Source: Udaeobacter sp025935755 | GTDB taxonomy: Bacteria > Verrucomicrobiota > Verrucomicrobiia > Chthoniobacterales > UBA10450 | Assembly (NCBI GenBank): GCA_036278715.1 | Contig: DASUKN010000012.1 | Coordinates: forward strand, 1-44,920 | Direction of reading: 5' to 3' | DNA: 44,920 bases | Shown: one piece after another, positions 8,600-16,817 of the stretch | Position numbering within the stretch: the first letter of the stretch is position 1 | How the letters are laid out: every line of letters starts with the position of its first letter | Translations under genes and position numbers: made by a program | The notes under the pieces: generated by a model | Databases searched by the model: none | The model's input: only the letters and a program-made list of their open reading frames with translations | What the model was told of the DNA's origin: nothing

Positions 8600-8851
8600 A
8601 ATTCGCCACATACGCATCCAAAGACAGAGCGCGTCACTGTAATTTCGGGTGCGCTATATCTGGCGATGGGAGAATCGATCGGTCGCAATAGCGCGAGAAA
8701 ACTTTCCGCCGGCTCCTTCGGTTACTGGCCTGCAGGGATGAAACATGCCGCCTGGTCTGAGGGCGAAACAATCATTCAACTTCACGGCGTCAGCCCGCGG
8801 CAGATCAATTATGTGAAGCCCGCCGACGATCCGCGGAACGCAAAGAAATAG
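8600..8851 (+). pseudogene. 5'-truncated cupin-domain protein remnant
   Basis: Right after the carbonic anhydrase TGA (8597-8599) and in the same frame comes NSPHTHPKTERVTVISG, the middle of a cupin (metal-ligand motif HxH). It continues GALYLAMGES, then AGSFGYWPAGMKHAAW, EGETIIQLHG and INYVKPADDPR, ending with TAG at 8849-8851. This is the C-terminal half of a ChrR-like cupin; the N-terminal strands and any start codon are missing. The only internal ATG (8666) would give 61 residues without the HTH motif. A deletion fusing the carbonic anhydrase end to the cupin middle explains the arrangement. Confidence 0.75.
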
Positions 8852-8907
8852 TTTTGGGACGGCGTCGGACACAGACGCCTCTACAATTTCCGGCGCCTAA
8901 CGAATAC

Positions 8908-10035
8908 TCACAGGCCGACGCCGAATGTGTCTGCCAACTCCCTCGCGTTTTCGCGCAAAAGTTCCGCGGCGCGTTTCATGTTTTCCTGCTGGGTCATTCC
9001 CGGGCGCGCGTTTTGATAGATGCCATCGAATAGTTCGCTCAGCTCTCGGTCCTGAGTGACGCGGCCAGCGATGGCGAACACCGGCTTGTGAAGTCTTCGC
9101 GCCAGCCGCGCTACGCCCGCTGGCGTTTTTCCTTCGAGTGTCTGCCGGTCCAGACTCCCCTCGCCTGTGATCACCAGGTCTGCATCTTTCATCCTCTGTT
9201 CAAGGCCGGCTGCTTCAGCGACAACTTCAAATCCCGGCCGAATCGTCGCGCCGCCAAAAGTAAGCAAACCAAAGCCGAGACCGCCTGCGGCGCCCGCACC
9301 CGGCTGATTGCGATAATCAAATCCGAATTCTCTGGCGACTACGTCTGCCAGTTTCGTCAACGCGCGTTCTAATTCATCGAGGTCGTCTTTGTTCGCTCCT
9401 TTCTGCGGGCCGAACACTTGCGTTGCGCCATTTTGGCCGAGCAATGGATTTTTGACATCAACCGCCGCAACGATTCGAGGCAACACCACATCGGTCGGCC
9501 GCCGAATTCCTTTGAGCTCGACCAAATCACTGACATCCACCTGCTCGTGCTCGTAATCGAATCTATAGCCTAACGAGCGTGCCATGCCAAAACCACCATC
9601 GTTGGTCGCGCTCCCGCCGAGGCCGATGATGATTTGTTTCGCGCCCCGCTTGGTCGCATCCAAAATCATTTCGCCTACCCCGAACGTCGTGGCACGAAGC
9701 GGATCGCGTTCAGTTTCGGAAAGCCGCCGCATGCCGGCGGCCTCGCTCATTTCCATTACCGCAAGTTTTTCCTGGTCGAGCCAGCCGTAGCGCGCGTTGA
9801 TCTCGCGGCCGAGTGGATCGTGCGCTTTGCATTCGACCCAGGAACAGCCGCGCGCCGCACAGATCGCTTCGGCTGTGCCCTCGCCGCCGTCGGCCATCGG
9901 AACAATTTCAATCTGCGCGTCCGGCAAGACATCGAGCAACCCTTTCGCAATGTTTTCCGCGGCGTCTCGCGCGTTCAGCGCGCCTTTGAATTTATCGGGA
10001 GCAATAAGGATGCGCACACCTGTAATTTCATACAC
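8908..10035 (-). CDS. glycerate 2-kinase (GlxK/GarK family)
   Basis: 375 residues, the normal length of the class I glycerate kinases (PF02595). Visible features are the N-terminal ILIAPDKFKGALNARDAAENIAKG, the MADGGEGTAEAI motif (about 47-58), the glycine-rich IIGLGGSATNDGGFGMA and ITGEGSLDRQTLEGKTPAGVARLA. It phosphorylates D-glycerate with ATP, feeding glyoxylate or photorespiration-like carbon into glycolysis. The GTG at 10035 has AGAAGG six bases upstream; a GTG at 10017 (reading VRIL, as in most homologues) is the alternative. It converges with the cupin remnant. Confidence 0.92.
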   Translation of the reverse strand: MYEITGVRILIAPDKFKGALNARDAAENIAKGLLDVLPDAQIEIVPMADGGEGTAEAICAARGCSWVECKAHDPLGREINARYGWLDQEKLAVMEMSEAAGMRRLSETERDPLRATTFGVGEMILDATKRGAKQIIIGLGGSATNDGGFGMARSLGYRFDYEHEQVDVSDLVELKGIRRPTDVVLPRIVAAVDVKNPLLGQNGATQVFGPQKGANKDDLDELERALTKLADVVAREFGFDYRNQPGAGAAGGLGFGLLTFGGATIRPGFEVVAEAAGLEQRMKDADLVITGEGSLDRQTLEGKTPAGVARLARRLHKPVFAIAGRVTQDRELSELFDGIYQNARPGMTQQENMKRAAELLRENARELADTFGVGL

Positions 10036-10046
10036 CGCGTACCTTC

Positions 10047-10141
10047 TGTCATCCTGAGCGAATCCGGCAGACGCGGGAGCAGTCGAGGAATCTCTGGAAA
10101 CAAAAATCAGAGATGTCTCGACTTCGCTCGACGTGACAAAG
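10047..10141. repeat. IPSEVEG-type compound palindrome
   Basis: The outer arms are GTCATCCTGAGCG and CGCTCGACGTGAC-like. The inner arms are AATCTCTG and CAGAGAT with TCGAGG/TCTCGA between. It fills the gap between gatB and the glycerate kinase gene. Related copies or partial copies lie at 17385-17438, 18602-18655, 22371-22395, 33921-33958, 37760-37881 and 39543-39570. Confidence 0.7.
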
Positions 10142-10151
10142 GGCTGGAGGA

Positions 10152-11618
10152 TTAGGAGCTTAATTTCTTCTCCAAAATTTCCCCCACCAGTTGCGGATTA
10201 GCTTTGCCTTTGGACAATTTGATCACTTGTCCCTTGAGAAAATTCAGTGACGCAATGTTCCCTGCTCGAAAGTCTGCTACCGGCTTAGCATTCGCTGCGA
10301 TCACTTGATCAGCCAGTGCTTCAATCGCGCTCACATCGCTCAGTTGTTCGATGCCTTTTTCTTTCACAATCGCGGCCGCGGTTTTTCCGGTCGCGAACAT
10401 TTCGGCAAAAACGTCCTTGCCCTGTTTGCCGCTAATTTTGCCCGTATCGATCAAGTTCACGAATTCATCCAGCATGGCGGGTTGAATCGGACAATCGGTT
10501 ATCTCTTTACCCGCAGCGCTCAGCGCGTTCTGCAAATCGTTCAAGATCCAATTCGCTATGATTTTTGGTTTCTTGGCGTGTTTGGCAGCCGCCTCGAAGT
10601 AGCTCGCTAACTCGAGGTCGTCTGCCAATACGGCAGCATCGTACGGGCTCACCTGATATTGTTCGACAAACCGTGCCCGCTTGGCTTTCGGCAACTCCGG
10701 CACTCGATGCCGCACCTCAGCCACCAACGCGTCTGTTTTCACCGGAACGAGATCGGGATCAGGAAAATACCGGTAATCGTGCGCGAATTCCTTGGTTCGC
10801 ATGAGGAACGTTTCACCGGCAACATCGTCCCAGCCGCGCGTCTCCTGTTCTATTTCTTCGTCGCGCTCCAGGATGCTGGTCTGACGCCGGATCTCGTATG
10901 CGAGAGCGCGCCGGACACCGCTGATGGAATTCAAATTTTTGAGTTCCACTTTTGCTCCGAGTTCGGCCTGATCGTCGGGACGCACGGAAACGTTGCAATC
11001 GCAACGGAGTTGACCTTTTTCCATATCAGCATCACTCACCGCGCCGTAGATCAGGATCTGTTTCAATGCGGTCAGGAAAGCAAACGCTTCCTCAGGAGAA
11101 TTGATTTCCGGTTGGGTCACGATTTCCATCAACGGTGTGCCCGCGCGGTTGAAATCGATGCCGGTGTGGTTCTCGAAATGGAAACTCTTCGCGACATCTT
11201 CTTCGAGATGGATTCGCACCAGGTGCACTTCCTTGTCACGCGTCAGAATATTCTTCTGCGCGTCTTTGGGATAAGCGAGATCGTGCAGCGACACGGTGCC
11301 GTTGGTGCACAGCGGCATGTCGTACTGCGAGATCTGATAATTTTTCGGCATGTCCGGGTAGAAATAATTTTTGCGATCGAACTTGCTGACCGGCGCAATG
11401 TTGCATCCGAGCATCAGCCCTGTTAGCAGCGTCATGCGCAACGCTTCCTCGTTCACCACAGGCAACGCACCGGGGTAGCCGAGGCAAACTGGACACGTGT
11501 GCGTGTTCGGCTCCGCGCCAAATTCAACCGGCGAAGCGCAAAACATTTTCGATCGCGTCTTAAGCTGGACGTGCACTTCGAGACCGATGGTGGCGACGTA
11601 TGGAATTGCAGATTTCAA
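10152..11618 (-). CDS. gatB: Asp-tRNA(Asn)/Glu-tRNA(Gln) amidotransferase subunit B
   Basis: 488 residues, the typical GatB length. It begins YVATIGLEVHVQLKTRSKMFC and holds the cradle-domain signatures CPVCLGYPGALPVVN, DRKNYFYPDMPKNYQISQYD, DFNRAGTPLMEIVT and LRCDCNVSVRP, then the helical and YqeY/tail domains at about 330-488. In GatCAB it binds misacylated tRNA and activates the carboxylate for amidation with ammonia from GatA. gatA and gatC are not in the window. The start is TTG (11616-11618) inside a heptamer array; the first codons come from that array, so the native start may have been altered by insertion of the upstream element. Confidence 0.95.
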   Translation of the reverse strand: MKSAIPYVATIGLEVHVQLKTRSKMFCASPVEFGAEPNTHTCPVCLGYPGALPVVNEEALRMTLLTGLMLGCNIAPVSKFDRKNYFYPDMPKNYQISQYDMPLCTNGTVSLHDLAYPKDAQKNILTRDKEVHLVRIHLEEDVAKSFHFENHTGIDFNRAGTPLMEIVTQPEINSPEEAFAFLTALKQILIYGAVSDADMEKGQLRCDCNVSVRPDDQAELGAKVELKNLNSISGVRRALAYEIRRQTSILERDEEIEQETRGWDDVAGETFLMRTKEFAHDYRYFPDPDLVPVKTDALVAEVRHRVPELPKAKRARFVEQYQVSPYDAAVLADDLELASYFEAAAKHAKKPKIIANWILNDLQNALSAAGKEITDCPIQPAMLDEFVNLIDTGKISGKQGKDVFAEMFATGKTAAAIVKEKGIEQLSDVSAIEALADQVIAANAKPVADFRAGNIASLNFLKGQVIKLSKGKANPQLVGEILEKKLSS

Positions 11619-11638
11619 ATTGTAGATTTCAAATTTGA
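11604..11638 (+). repeat. left heptamer array of four-helix-bundle element 2
   Basis: Five in-phase 7-bp units: AATTGCA, GATTTCA, AATTGTA, GATTTCA, AATTTGA. They encode the last residues of the four-helix-bundle protein and include the TTG start and first codons of gatB. AATTGCA and GATTTCA recur inverted at 11986-12020. Confidence 0.85.
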
Positions 11639-11980
11639 AGATGCCGATTTACGCGAAGCTACAAAGATCGCGACTAATTCGGTGGCTTCCCCAAGCAAAG
11701 GCTCAACTCGTTTTAGTGGAAGCAATTTCGATTCGATGATCAATTCGAGCCAGAGCTGAGTCTCGTCTGCTTCCTCGAGGATGACGCCTATTTTGGCAAC
11801 AAATTCACTTCGAGAGCGTGCGCGACAAGCAGCGCGATAATTCGCAGCCACCGACGTGCCGCAGCGAACTAGTTGGTTGGCAATCGCCCGTCCTTCTATG
11901 GTTTTTGGCAATGCGCCCACGAGCCGGATGACTCGCAACGCGAACTGCTTCGTTCGCAGTTTTAACTCGTCAGATGTCAC
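11615..11980 (-). CDS. four-helix-bundle protein (S23/IVP family), second copy
   Basis: 121 residues from a GTG start at 11978-11980. Family features: LRTKQFALRVIRLVGALPKT, GRAIANQLVRCGTSVAANYRAACRARSRSEFVAKIGVILEEADETQLWLELI, then a C-terminal helix. It is a different branch from the copy at 1371 (the GTSVAANYRAACRARS type). The last residues, SNLKSTI, are written by the heptamer array. Its stop overlaps the gatB TTG, and its upstream array ends on the aroC stop, so the gene fills the aroC-gatB gap completely. Cellular role unknown; the setting suggests an inserted unit. Confidence 0.88.
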   Translation of the reverse strand: MTSDELKLRTKQFALRVIRLVGALPKTIEGRAIANQLVRCGTSVAANYRAACRARSRSEFVAKIGVILEEADETQLWLELIIESKLLPLKRVEPLLGEATELVAIFVASRKSASSNLKSTI

Positions 11981-11985
11981 AGCTC

Positions 11986-12020
11986 ACAATTTGCAATCTG
12001 AAATCTGCAATTTGCAATCA
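11986..12020 (-). repeat. right heptamer array of four-helix-bundle element 2
   Basis: Five in-phase 7-bp units on the plus strand: ACAATTT, GCAATCT, GAAATCT, GCAATTT, GCAATCA. The last unit holds the aroC stop codon (TGA at 12018-12020 on the minus strand). In reverse complement the units (GATTGCA, AATTGCA, GATTTCA) match the left array. Confidence 0.85.
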
Positions 12021-13100
12021 CAGTTGGACCGCGTTTTGCCTTAACGCGTGATCGCAAAGCACCAGCGCAGCCATGGCTTCAACAATCGGCACGGCTCGTG
12101 GAAGAACACAAGGATCATGGCGTCCGCGAGCTGCGAGTTTGGTCTGCTCGCTTGAAGCGGTGACGGTTTTTTGTTCGAGCGCGATTGTGGCAGGCGGTTT
12201 GAAGGCAACCCGAAAATAAATCTGTTCGCCGTTGCTGATCCCGCCTTGAACTCCTCCGGAGTTGTTGGTGGCCGTCCGAATTTTTCCAGCACGGGTTTCG
12301 AACGGATCGTTGTGCTGTGAACCGAGCATCCGTGTCGCTCCGAATCCCGACCCGATCTCGAAGGCTTTCGCCGCCGGAATGCTCAACATCGCTTTCGCCA
12401 TGTCTGCTTCGAGCTTGTCAAAGACAGGCGCACCAAGACCCGGTGCGATCCCACGCACGACACATTCGATTACGCCGCCGACCGAGTCGCCTGACTTTCG
12501 GACCTTTTCGATCAACGCGATCATCTCTTTGGCAACAGCAGGATCCGGACAGCGAACAATGCTTTTCTCAACATCGCTCATCTTGACACTGGATCGGTCA
12601 ACGTTCGCGGCGACTTCGTGAACTTGAGTCACGTAAGCGACCAGTTCGAAATCCGCGTACAACGCCGACAATATTTTCTTTGCGACTGCGCCGGCCGCGA
12701 CGCGACCAATCGTTTCGCGCGCCGATGCGCGACCGCCGCCCTGCCAATTCCGAATTCCGTATTTGGCCTCGTACGTGTAATCGGCGTGCGACGGCCGGAA
12801 TTTTCGCGCAATCTCGCGGTAATCTTCAGGTCGAGCATCTTTGTTCCTAACAAGAATGCCGATCGGCGTGCCGAGCGTTTTTCCTTCAAACAGGCCGGAC
12901 AGAATTTCGCACCGGTCTTCCTCTCTGCGCTGAGTTGTCAGTTTGCTTTGACCGGGGCGGCGGCGATCGAGGTCGCGTTGAATTTCCGTTTCGGAAATCT
13001 CAATACGCGGGGGGCAACCATCGATCACCACGCCGATGCCACCGCCGTGGGACTCGCCGAATGTGGTGACGCGAAACAACTGGCCAAATGTGTTGCCCAT
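12018..13100 (-). CDS. aroC: chorismate synthase
   Basis: 360 residues from the ATG at 13098-13100, giving the canonical MGNTFGQLFRVTTFGESHGGGIG start; an in-frame extension to 13154 is unlikely. It contains the three family signatures: GESHGGGIG with its His, GGGRASARETIGRVAAGA and TNNSGGVQGGISNGE. It removes phosphate from EPSP to give chorismate, using reduced FMN, in the cytoplasm. No other aro gene is adjacent. The 3' end touches a heptamer array, so the last residues (AVQL) may have been trimmed or replaced when the neighbouring unit arrived. Confidence 0.96.
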   Translation of the reverse strand: MGNTFGQLFRVTTFGESHGGGIGVVIDGCPPRIEISETEIQRDLDRRRPGQSKLTTQRREEDRCEILSGLFEGKTLGTPIGILVRNKDARPEDYREIARKFRPSHADYTYEAKYGIRNWQGGGRASARETIGRVAAGAVAKKILSALYADFELVAYVTQVHEVAANVDRSSVKMSDVEKSIVRCPDPAVAKEMIALIEKVRKSGDSVGGVIECVVRGIAPGLGAPVFDKLEADMAKAMLSIPAAKAFEIGSGFGATRMLGSQHNDPFETRAGKIRTATNNSGGVQGGISNGEQIYFRVAFKPPATIALEQKTVTASSEQTKLAARGRHDPCVLPRAVPIVEAMAALVLCDHALRQNAVQL

Positions 13101-13260
13101 TGGAATGCCAACACTAAACGAGACGCAGCAAGATTTGTAGGGCGTTTGTGTCAAACGCTGGTGACTGGCACAGCCGCCCTATTCAGATCGTCCAGGCCGT
13201 TCTTACATCATCGCTTATGCCAGTGGGCAATCCCCCGTTCCGCATCTGGTGAAAACAGGG
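13101..13260. other. aroC upstream region
   Basis: No gene seen. A hairpin at 13142-13158 (GCGTTTG, loop TGT, CAAACGC) lies about 42 bp upstream of the aroC ATG. The rest holds no clear promoter and leads into the repeat array. Confidence 0.4.
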
Positions 13261-13343
13261 TGCCGGTGAAAAAAGGATCAAATCGCTTTTCAGGCGTTCT
13301 TTGAATCACGGTCAAGGCGCGCTCCCCAATCGCACTGGCAATC

Positions 13344-13495
13344 TCATTAACACCTGACTTCAGTCAGGTGCGAACAAACAGGAAAGCTTGAGAGCCGTTT
13401 CAACGGCTTCTTTCTCGAGGTAGCGATATGAAGCTGTTAAAACAGCTTCTTGTGTTCGCTCTTGCGAGCACCTGGCTAAAGCCAGGTGTTAATGA
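13344..13495. repeat. module A, copy 1
   Basis: 152 bp with ends TCATTAACACCTG and CAGGTGTTAATGA (13-bp inverted). Four internal hairpins follow in order: CACCTGAC/GTCAGGTG, AGCCGTT/AACGGCT, GAAGCTGTT/AACAGCTTC and CACCTGGC/GCCAGGTG. GCGAACA pairs at a distance with TGTTCGC around the two middle hairpins, giving a branched, cloverleaf-like fold. Confidence 0.85.
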
Positions 13496-13500
13496 AACGC

Positions 13501-13546
13501 GGATCAGATTGCCTTAAACGCGTTCTCAAAATATCGATTTGGTCGC
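13501..13546 (-). repeat. remnant of the metB-like 3' end, copy 1
   Basis: The first 26 bases equal those at 13988-14013, the true gene end. Read on the minus strand with one indel it gives D-Q-I-D-I, then E-N-A-F-K-A-I-stop, against DLIDDLKNAFKAI-stop of the gene at 13990. Confidence 0.75.
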
Positions 13547-13581
13547 TGTACATTAACCCATAAGGCTTAATGTCCGCTCTA

Positions 13582-13714
13582 GGGAAGCGCACGCGGCTCA
13601 CGTGCAACATTCGGCAGCCTCGCCGAATCACCTAACGAATAGTCGAGCAGTTTCAAAATGCAGAGGTTTCCGGCGAGCCGCCGGAAACAGCACGCTAGGG
13701 CACGTGCACTCCCC
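13582..13714. repeat. module B, copy 1
   Basis: 133 bp. Outer arms GGGAAGCGCACG and GTGCACTCCCC-type pair imperfectly here. Inner hairpins are ATTCGGC/GCCGAAT and GTTTCCGGC/GCCGGAAAC. The same design is sharper in the copy at 17455. Confidence 0.75.
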
Positions 13715-13831
13715 GGAAGCGTGGTTCCGCATTTTAAAACCAGGGTTCCGGTGAAAAAAGGATGAAATCGCTTTTTAGGGCGTTCTTTGAATCACGATCA
13801 AGTCGCGCTCCCTAATCGTAACTGGCAATCT

Positions 13832-13981
13832 CATTAACACCTGACTTCAGTCAGGTGCGAACAAACAGGAAAGCTTGAGAGCCGTTTCAACGGCTTCTTT
13901 CTCGAGGTAGCGATATGAAGCTGTTAAAACAGCTTCTGTGTTCGCTCTTGCGAGCACCTGGCTAAAGCCAGGTGTTAATGA
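13832..13981. repeat. module A, copy 2
   Basis: 150 bp, nearly identical to copy 1 with a one-base gap after the third hairpin. It begins 9 bp after the metB-like stop codon in the direction of transcription, so its hairpins would be the 3' end of that mRNA. Confidence 0.85.
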
Positions 13982-13989
13982 AACGCGGA

Positions 13990-15150
13990 TCAGATTGCCT
14001 TAAACGCGTTCTTCAGATCGTCGATTAAGTCGCGAACGTCTTCGACGCCGACGGAGAGCCGGACAAGCGAATCGGTGATGCCAAGTTTTTGCCGTTGTTC
14101 TTCCGGCACCGAGGCATGTGTCATTAACGCGGGATGATTGATCAGGCTTTCCACGCCGCCCAAACTTTCCGCTAACGAAAACAAGTGCGTGTTCTCAAGA
14201 AAACGCCGTGTTCCAGCAAGATCCGTTTTTAAAGCGATGGTGACCATACCGCCGAATCCGCGCATCTGTTGCCGGGCAAGATCGTGCTGTGGATGCGACT
14301 TTAAGCCGGGATAGAACACAGATTTGACCTCGCGTTGATCTTCCAGCCAGCGCGCAATCTCCAGCGCGTTTGCGCAATGCCGCTCCATCCGAAGCGCGAG
14401 CGTCTTCAGGCTGCGCAATACGAGAAAACTATCGAACGCTCCGGCGATCGCGCCGACTGAATTTTGTAAAAAAGCAATCTGATCAGCGAGTTCCTTATTT
14501 TTACCGACAACAACAACGCCGCTCACCAGATCGGAATGTCCGTTCAAGTATTTCGTTGCTGAATGCAGAACGATGTCGAAGCCCGATTCGATTGGTCGCT
14601 GGATCCATGGCGTGGCGAACGTGTTGTCGCTCACTGAAATCAATTTCCGTTTGCGCGCGATCTTCGCGATCGCGTCCAGATCGATTAGCTTGAGCAGCGG
14701 ATTGCTGGGCGTCTCAATCCAAATCATGCGCGTGTTCGGTTTGATGGCGCGCTCGAGATCTTTTGCATCCGTTAAATCCGCATAGGTAAAATCAAGATTC
14801 GCTGAGCGCCTGCGCACCCGGTCGAATAACCGGAAGGTGCCGCCGTACAAGTCGTCGCTCGCGACGATATGCGAACCGGCTTCGAGTACCTCCAGTACTG
14901 TCGCCATTGCGGCCAGACCGGATGCGAATGCAAATCCCCGCGAGCCGCTTTCCAGATCGGCGATGCATTTTTCGTAGGCCAGCCGTGTGGGATTAATCGA
15001 TCGCGCGTAATCGAATCCTTTGTGTTTCCCGGGGCTTTCCTGGACGTAGGTCGACGTGGCGTAAATCGGCGTCATGACTGCGCCGGTCGTGGGATCCGGC
15101 TGTTGTCCTGCGTGAATCGCGCGCGTTGCGAAGCCCTGTTCGTTTTTCAT
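13990..15150 (-). CDS. metB: cystathionine gamma-synthase / gamma-lyase (PLP, trans-sulfuration)
   Basis: 386 residues from the ATG at 15148-15150 (KNEQGFATRAIHAGQ start); a TTG extension to 15183 is unlikely. It is a Cys/Met-metabolism PLP enzyme with YARSINPTR (phosphate-binding Tyr/Arg), ASGLAAM, DDLYGGT, WIETPSNPLL, SVSDNTFATP and the PLP lysine Lys200 in HSATKYLNGHSD. The family includes MetB, MccB and gamma-lyase, and sequence alone does not separate them. The neighbouring cystathionine beta-synthase favours the gamma-lyase direction (cystathionine to cysteine). Its last roughly 45 bases are copied into both repeat arrays. Confidence 0.9.
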   Translation of the reverse strand: MKNEQGFATRAIHAGQQPDPTTGAVMTPIYATSTYVQESPGKHKGFDYARSINPTRLAYEKCIADLESGSRGFAFASGLAAMATVLEVLEAGSHIVASDDLYGGTFRLFDRVRRRSANLDFTYADLTDAKDLERAIKPNTRMIWIETPSNPLLKLIDLDAIAKIARKRKLISVSDNTFATPWIQRPIESGFDIVLHSATKYLNGHSDLVSGVVVVGKNKELADQIAFLQNSVGAIAGAFDSFLVLRSLKTLALRMERHCANALEIARWLEDQREVKSVFYPGLKSHPQHDLARQQMRGFGGMVTIALKTDLAGTRRFLENTHLFSLAESLGGVESLINHPALMTHASVPEEQRQKLGITDSLVRLSVGVEDVRDLIDDLKNAFKAI

Positions 15151-15157
15151 GAGCCAT

Positions 15158-15248
15158 GGTAGCGCATGCCTCCGGTTCGCCAAAGAACGAATCCGCCGTA
15201 GCGGATTTGCGCTCGAGAATTAGTCGCAAGCGGGACGCATGCGGTACC
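15158..15248. repeat. GCATGC-arm compound palindrome, copy 1
   Basis: Outer arms 15158-15174 (GGTAGCGCATGCCTCCG) and 15231-15248 pair with three mismatches or gaps. Inside is a hairpin AATCCGC/GCGGATT (15190-15207). It lies in the leader of the metB-like gene. A second copy is at 20906-20960. Confidence 0.7.
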
Positions 15249-15370
15249 TTAAAGCCGCTCTCTTGTCATTCCGAGCGAACCGAAGCTGTAACACAGGCCC
15301 AAAATGTTTCGGGGCGAGGCCGGGTTTTCAATCTCGGATTATTCTTAGATCTCGCTTATTCGGGCGTTCC

Positions 15371-16813
15371 TTAGACGAACTCGCGTTCCGGCGGCGTGGA
15401 TGATTTCGGCATGTTGAGCCGCAGATAGGAAAGCAAATCGGTGCGCGTAATCAGCCCCAGAAATTTGTTGCCATCCATCACAATCGCGACTCGACCCCGG
15501 TCAAATACGGCCAGCAGGTCTGCGATCTTAGCCTCAGGCGGAAGCGATTCCAACTGATCTGTCATCGCCGTGCTTACGGGGTTGTTAAAATGCGACGGCT
15601 CGCCGTGCACTTTTACCAGGAGATCTGACTCATCGATGAGCCCGATAGCGCGGCCACTTTTGTCGACCACTGGAAGTTGCGAAACGTCCGAATCGCGCAT
15701 TCGCTTGAATGCTGTGAGCAACGAATCGTCCGGTCCTACAGTGATCACTTCACCGGCCTCGTACCGGTGCGAGATCAAATCGCTGAGGTCGCCGTGTGGT
15801 GGGCGATGAATGAAGCCCTGCTCGGCCATCCAGAAATTGTTATACATCTTGGAGAGATACTTGTTGCCCGTGTCAGGAACGAGTGTGACCACTCGCTTGG
15901 GCCGTGTTTGTTCCCGGCAATATCGGAGCGCGCCGGCGAGGAGCGTTCCAGTCGATGAACCACCGAAAATTCCTTCCTTGTGCAAAAGCTCGCGTGCTGC
16001 GGCAAAACTGTCCGCGTCATCGATTTCGTATGCTTCTGTGATCAACGACATGTCAGCGATTTCCGGAATAAAATCTTCGCCGATGCCTTCCACTGCCCAA
16101 CTGCCCGATTCAACAAGCTGACCGGTTTTAACGTACTCGTACAAAATTGAGCCCGTCGGATCAGCCAAAACCATTTCGATTCCGCGCCGCGGTTTTACGC
16201 GGGTAAAAAATCGGCCGAGCCCTGTCAGCGTTCCACCCGAGCCAACTCCCACAACCACCGCATTCACGTCGTGCCGCATTTGTTCCCAAATCTCCGGACC
16301 GGTCGTGCGCTCATGTGCCAGAGGGTTCGCCGGATTACTGAATTGATTCACGTAAAACCCGCCGGGGATTTCTTCAGCGAGCCGGAATGCTACGTCCTGA
16401 TAATACTCCGGGTGGCCACGCGTCACGTCCGAGCGCGTGATTCGCACTTCGGCGCCGAGTGCTCTCACGTGCGAAATTTTTTCCTGCGACATCTTGTCAG
16501 GAATCACAAGTAAAACGCGATACCCTTTCGCGCCGGCAACTAACGCGAGACCCAAACCGGTGTTGCCCGCGGTCGCTTCGATAACCGTGCCACCGGGTTG
16601 CAATTTTCCCTCGGCTTCAGCTGCCTCGATCATCGAGAGCGCGATCCGGTCTTTGATCGAGCCACCGGGGTTTTGATTTTCCAATTTGAGAAACAACTGG
16701 CACTGCCCGGTATCGAACCGCGTCACTTCCACCAACGGCGTATCGCCGATGAGCGAAAGAATTTCGGGCGGCTTGTGATGCACGACGTCGGGTGATGCGG
16801 AGCTGTGGATCAT
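15371..16813 (-). CDS. cystathionine beta-synthase
   Basis: 480 residues from the ATG at 16811-16813, four bases after the stop of the upstream thioredoxin-like gene. The fold type II PLP domain (about 16-330) has NPGGSIKDRIA with the PLP lysine Lys54, EATAGNTGLGLAL and the GSGGTLTGLGRF phosphate loop. The C-terminal part (about 345-470) carries two CBS domains (DSDVSQLPVVDKSGRAIGLIDESDLL and RVAIVMDGNKFLGLITRTDLLSYL), which in animal CBS bind S-adenosylmethionine. It condenses homocysteine (or O-acetylserine-derived substrate) with serine to give cystathionine. With the downstream metB-like gene this forms a reverse trans-sulfuration pair. Cysteine synthase is a less likely alternative because of the CBS pair. 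Confidence 0.9.
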   Translation of the reverse strand: MIHSSASPDVVHHKPPEILSLIGDTPLVEVTRFDTGQCQLFLKLENQNPGGSIKDRIALSMIEAAEAEGKLQPGGTVIEATAGNTGLGLALVAGAKGYRVLLVIPDKMSQEKISHVRALGAEVRITRSDVTRGHPEYYQDVAFRLAEEIPGGFYVNQFSNPANPLAHERTTGPEIWEQMRHDVNAVVVGVGSGGTLTGLGRFFTRVKPRRGIEMVLADPTGSILYEYVKTGQLVESGSWAVEGIGEDFIPEIADMSLITEAYEIDDADSFAAARELLHKEGIFGGSSTGTLLAGALRYCREQTRPKRVVTLVPDTGNKYLSKMYNNFWMAEQGFIHRPPHGDLSDLISHRYEAGEVITVGPDDSLLTAFKRMRDSDVSQLPVVDKSGRAIGLIDESDLLVKVHGEPSHFNNPVSTAMTDQLESLPPEAKIADLLAVFDRGRVAIVMDGNKFLGLITRTDLLSYLRLNMPKSSTPPEREFV

Positions 16814-16817
16814 AAAG

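Larger units (their letters stand above)
13261..13989. repeat. multi-hairpin tandem repeat array 1 (period about 488 bp)
   Basis: The order is: metB-end remnant (13275-13320), module A (13344-13495), remnant (13501-13546), module B (13582-13714), remnant (13760-13808), module A (13832-13981), then the real metB-like 3' end. The two A modules start 488 bp apart, and the real gene end follows the second A module exactly as the remnant at 13501 follows the first. No ORF is supported. The array lies downstream of the metB-like gene and upstream of aroC. Confidence 0.85.

Noticed and set aside
10659..11426. 255-codon plus-strand frame within gatB
   Set aside because: Opposite-strand shadow of conserved gatB sequence.
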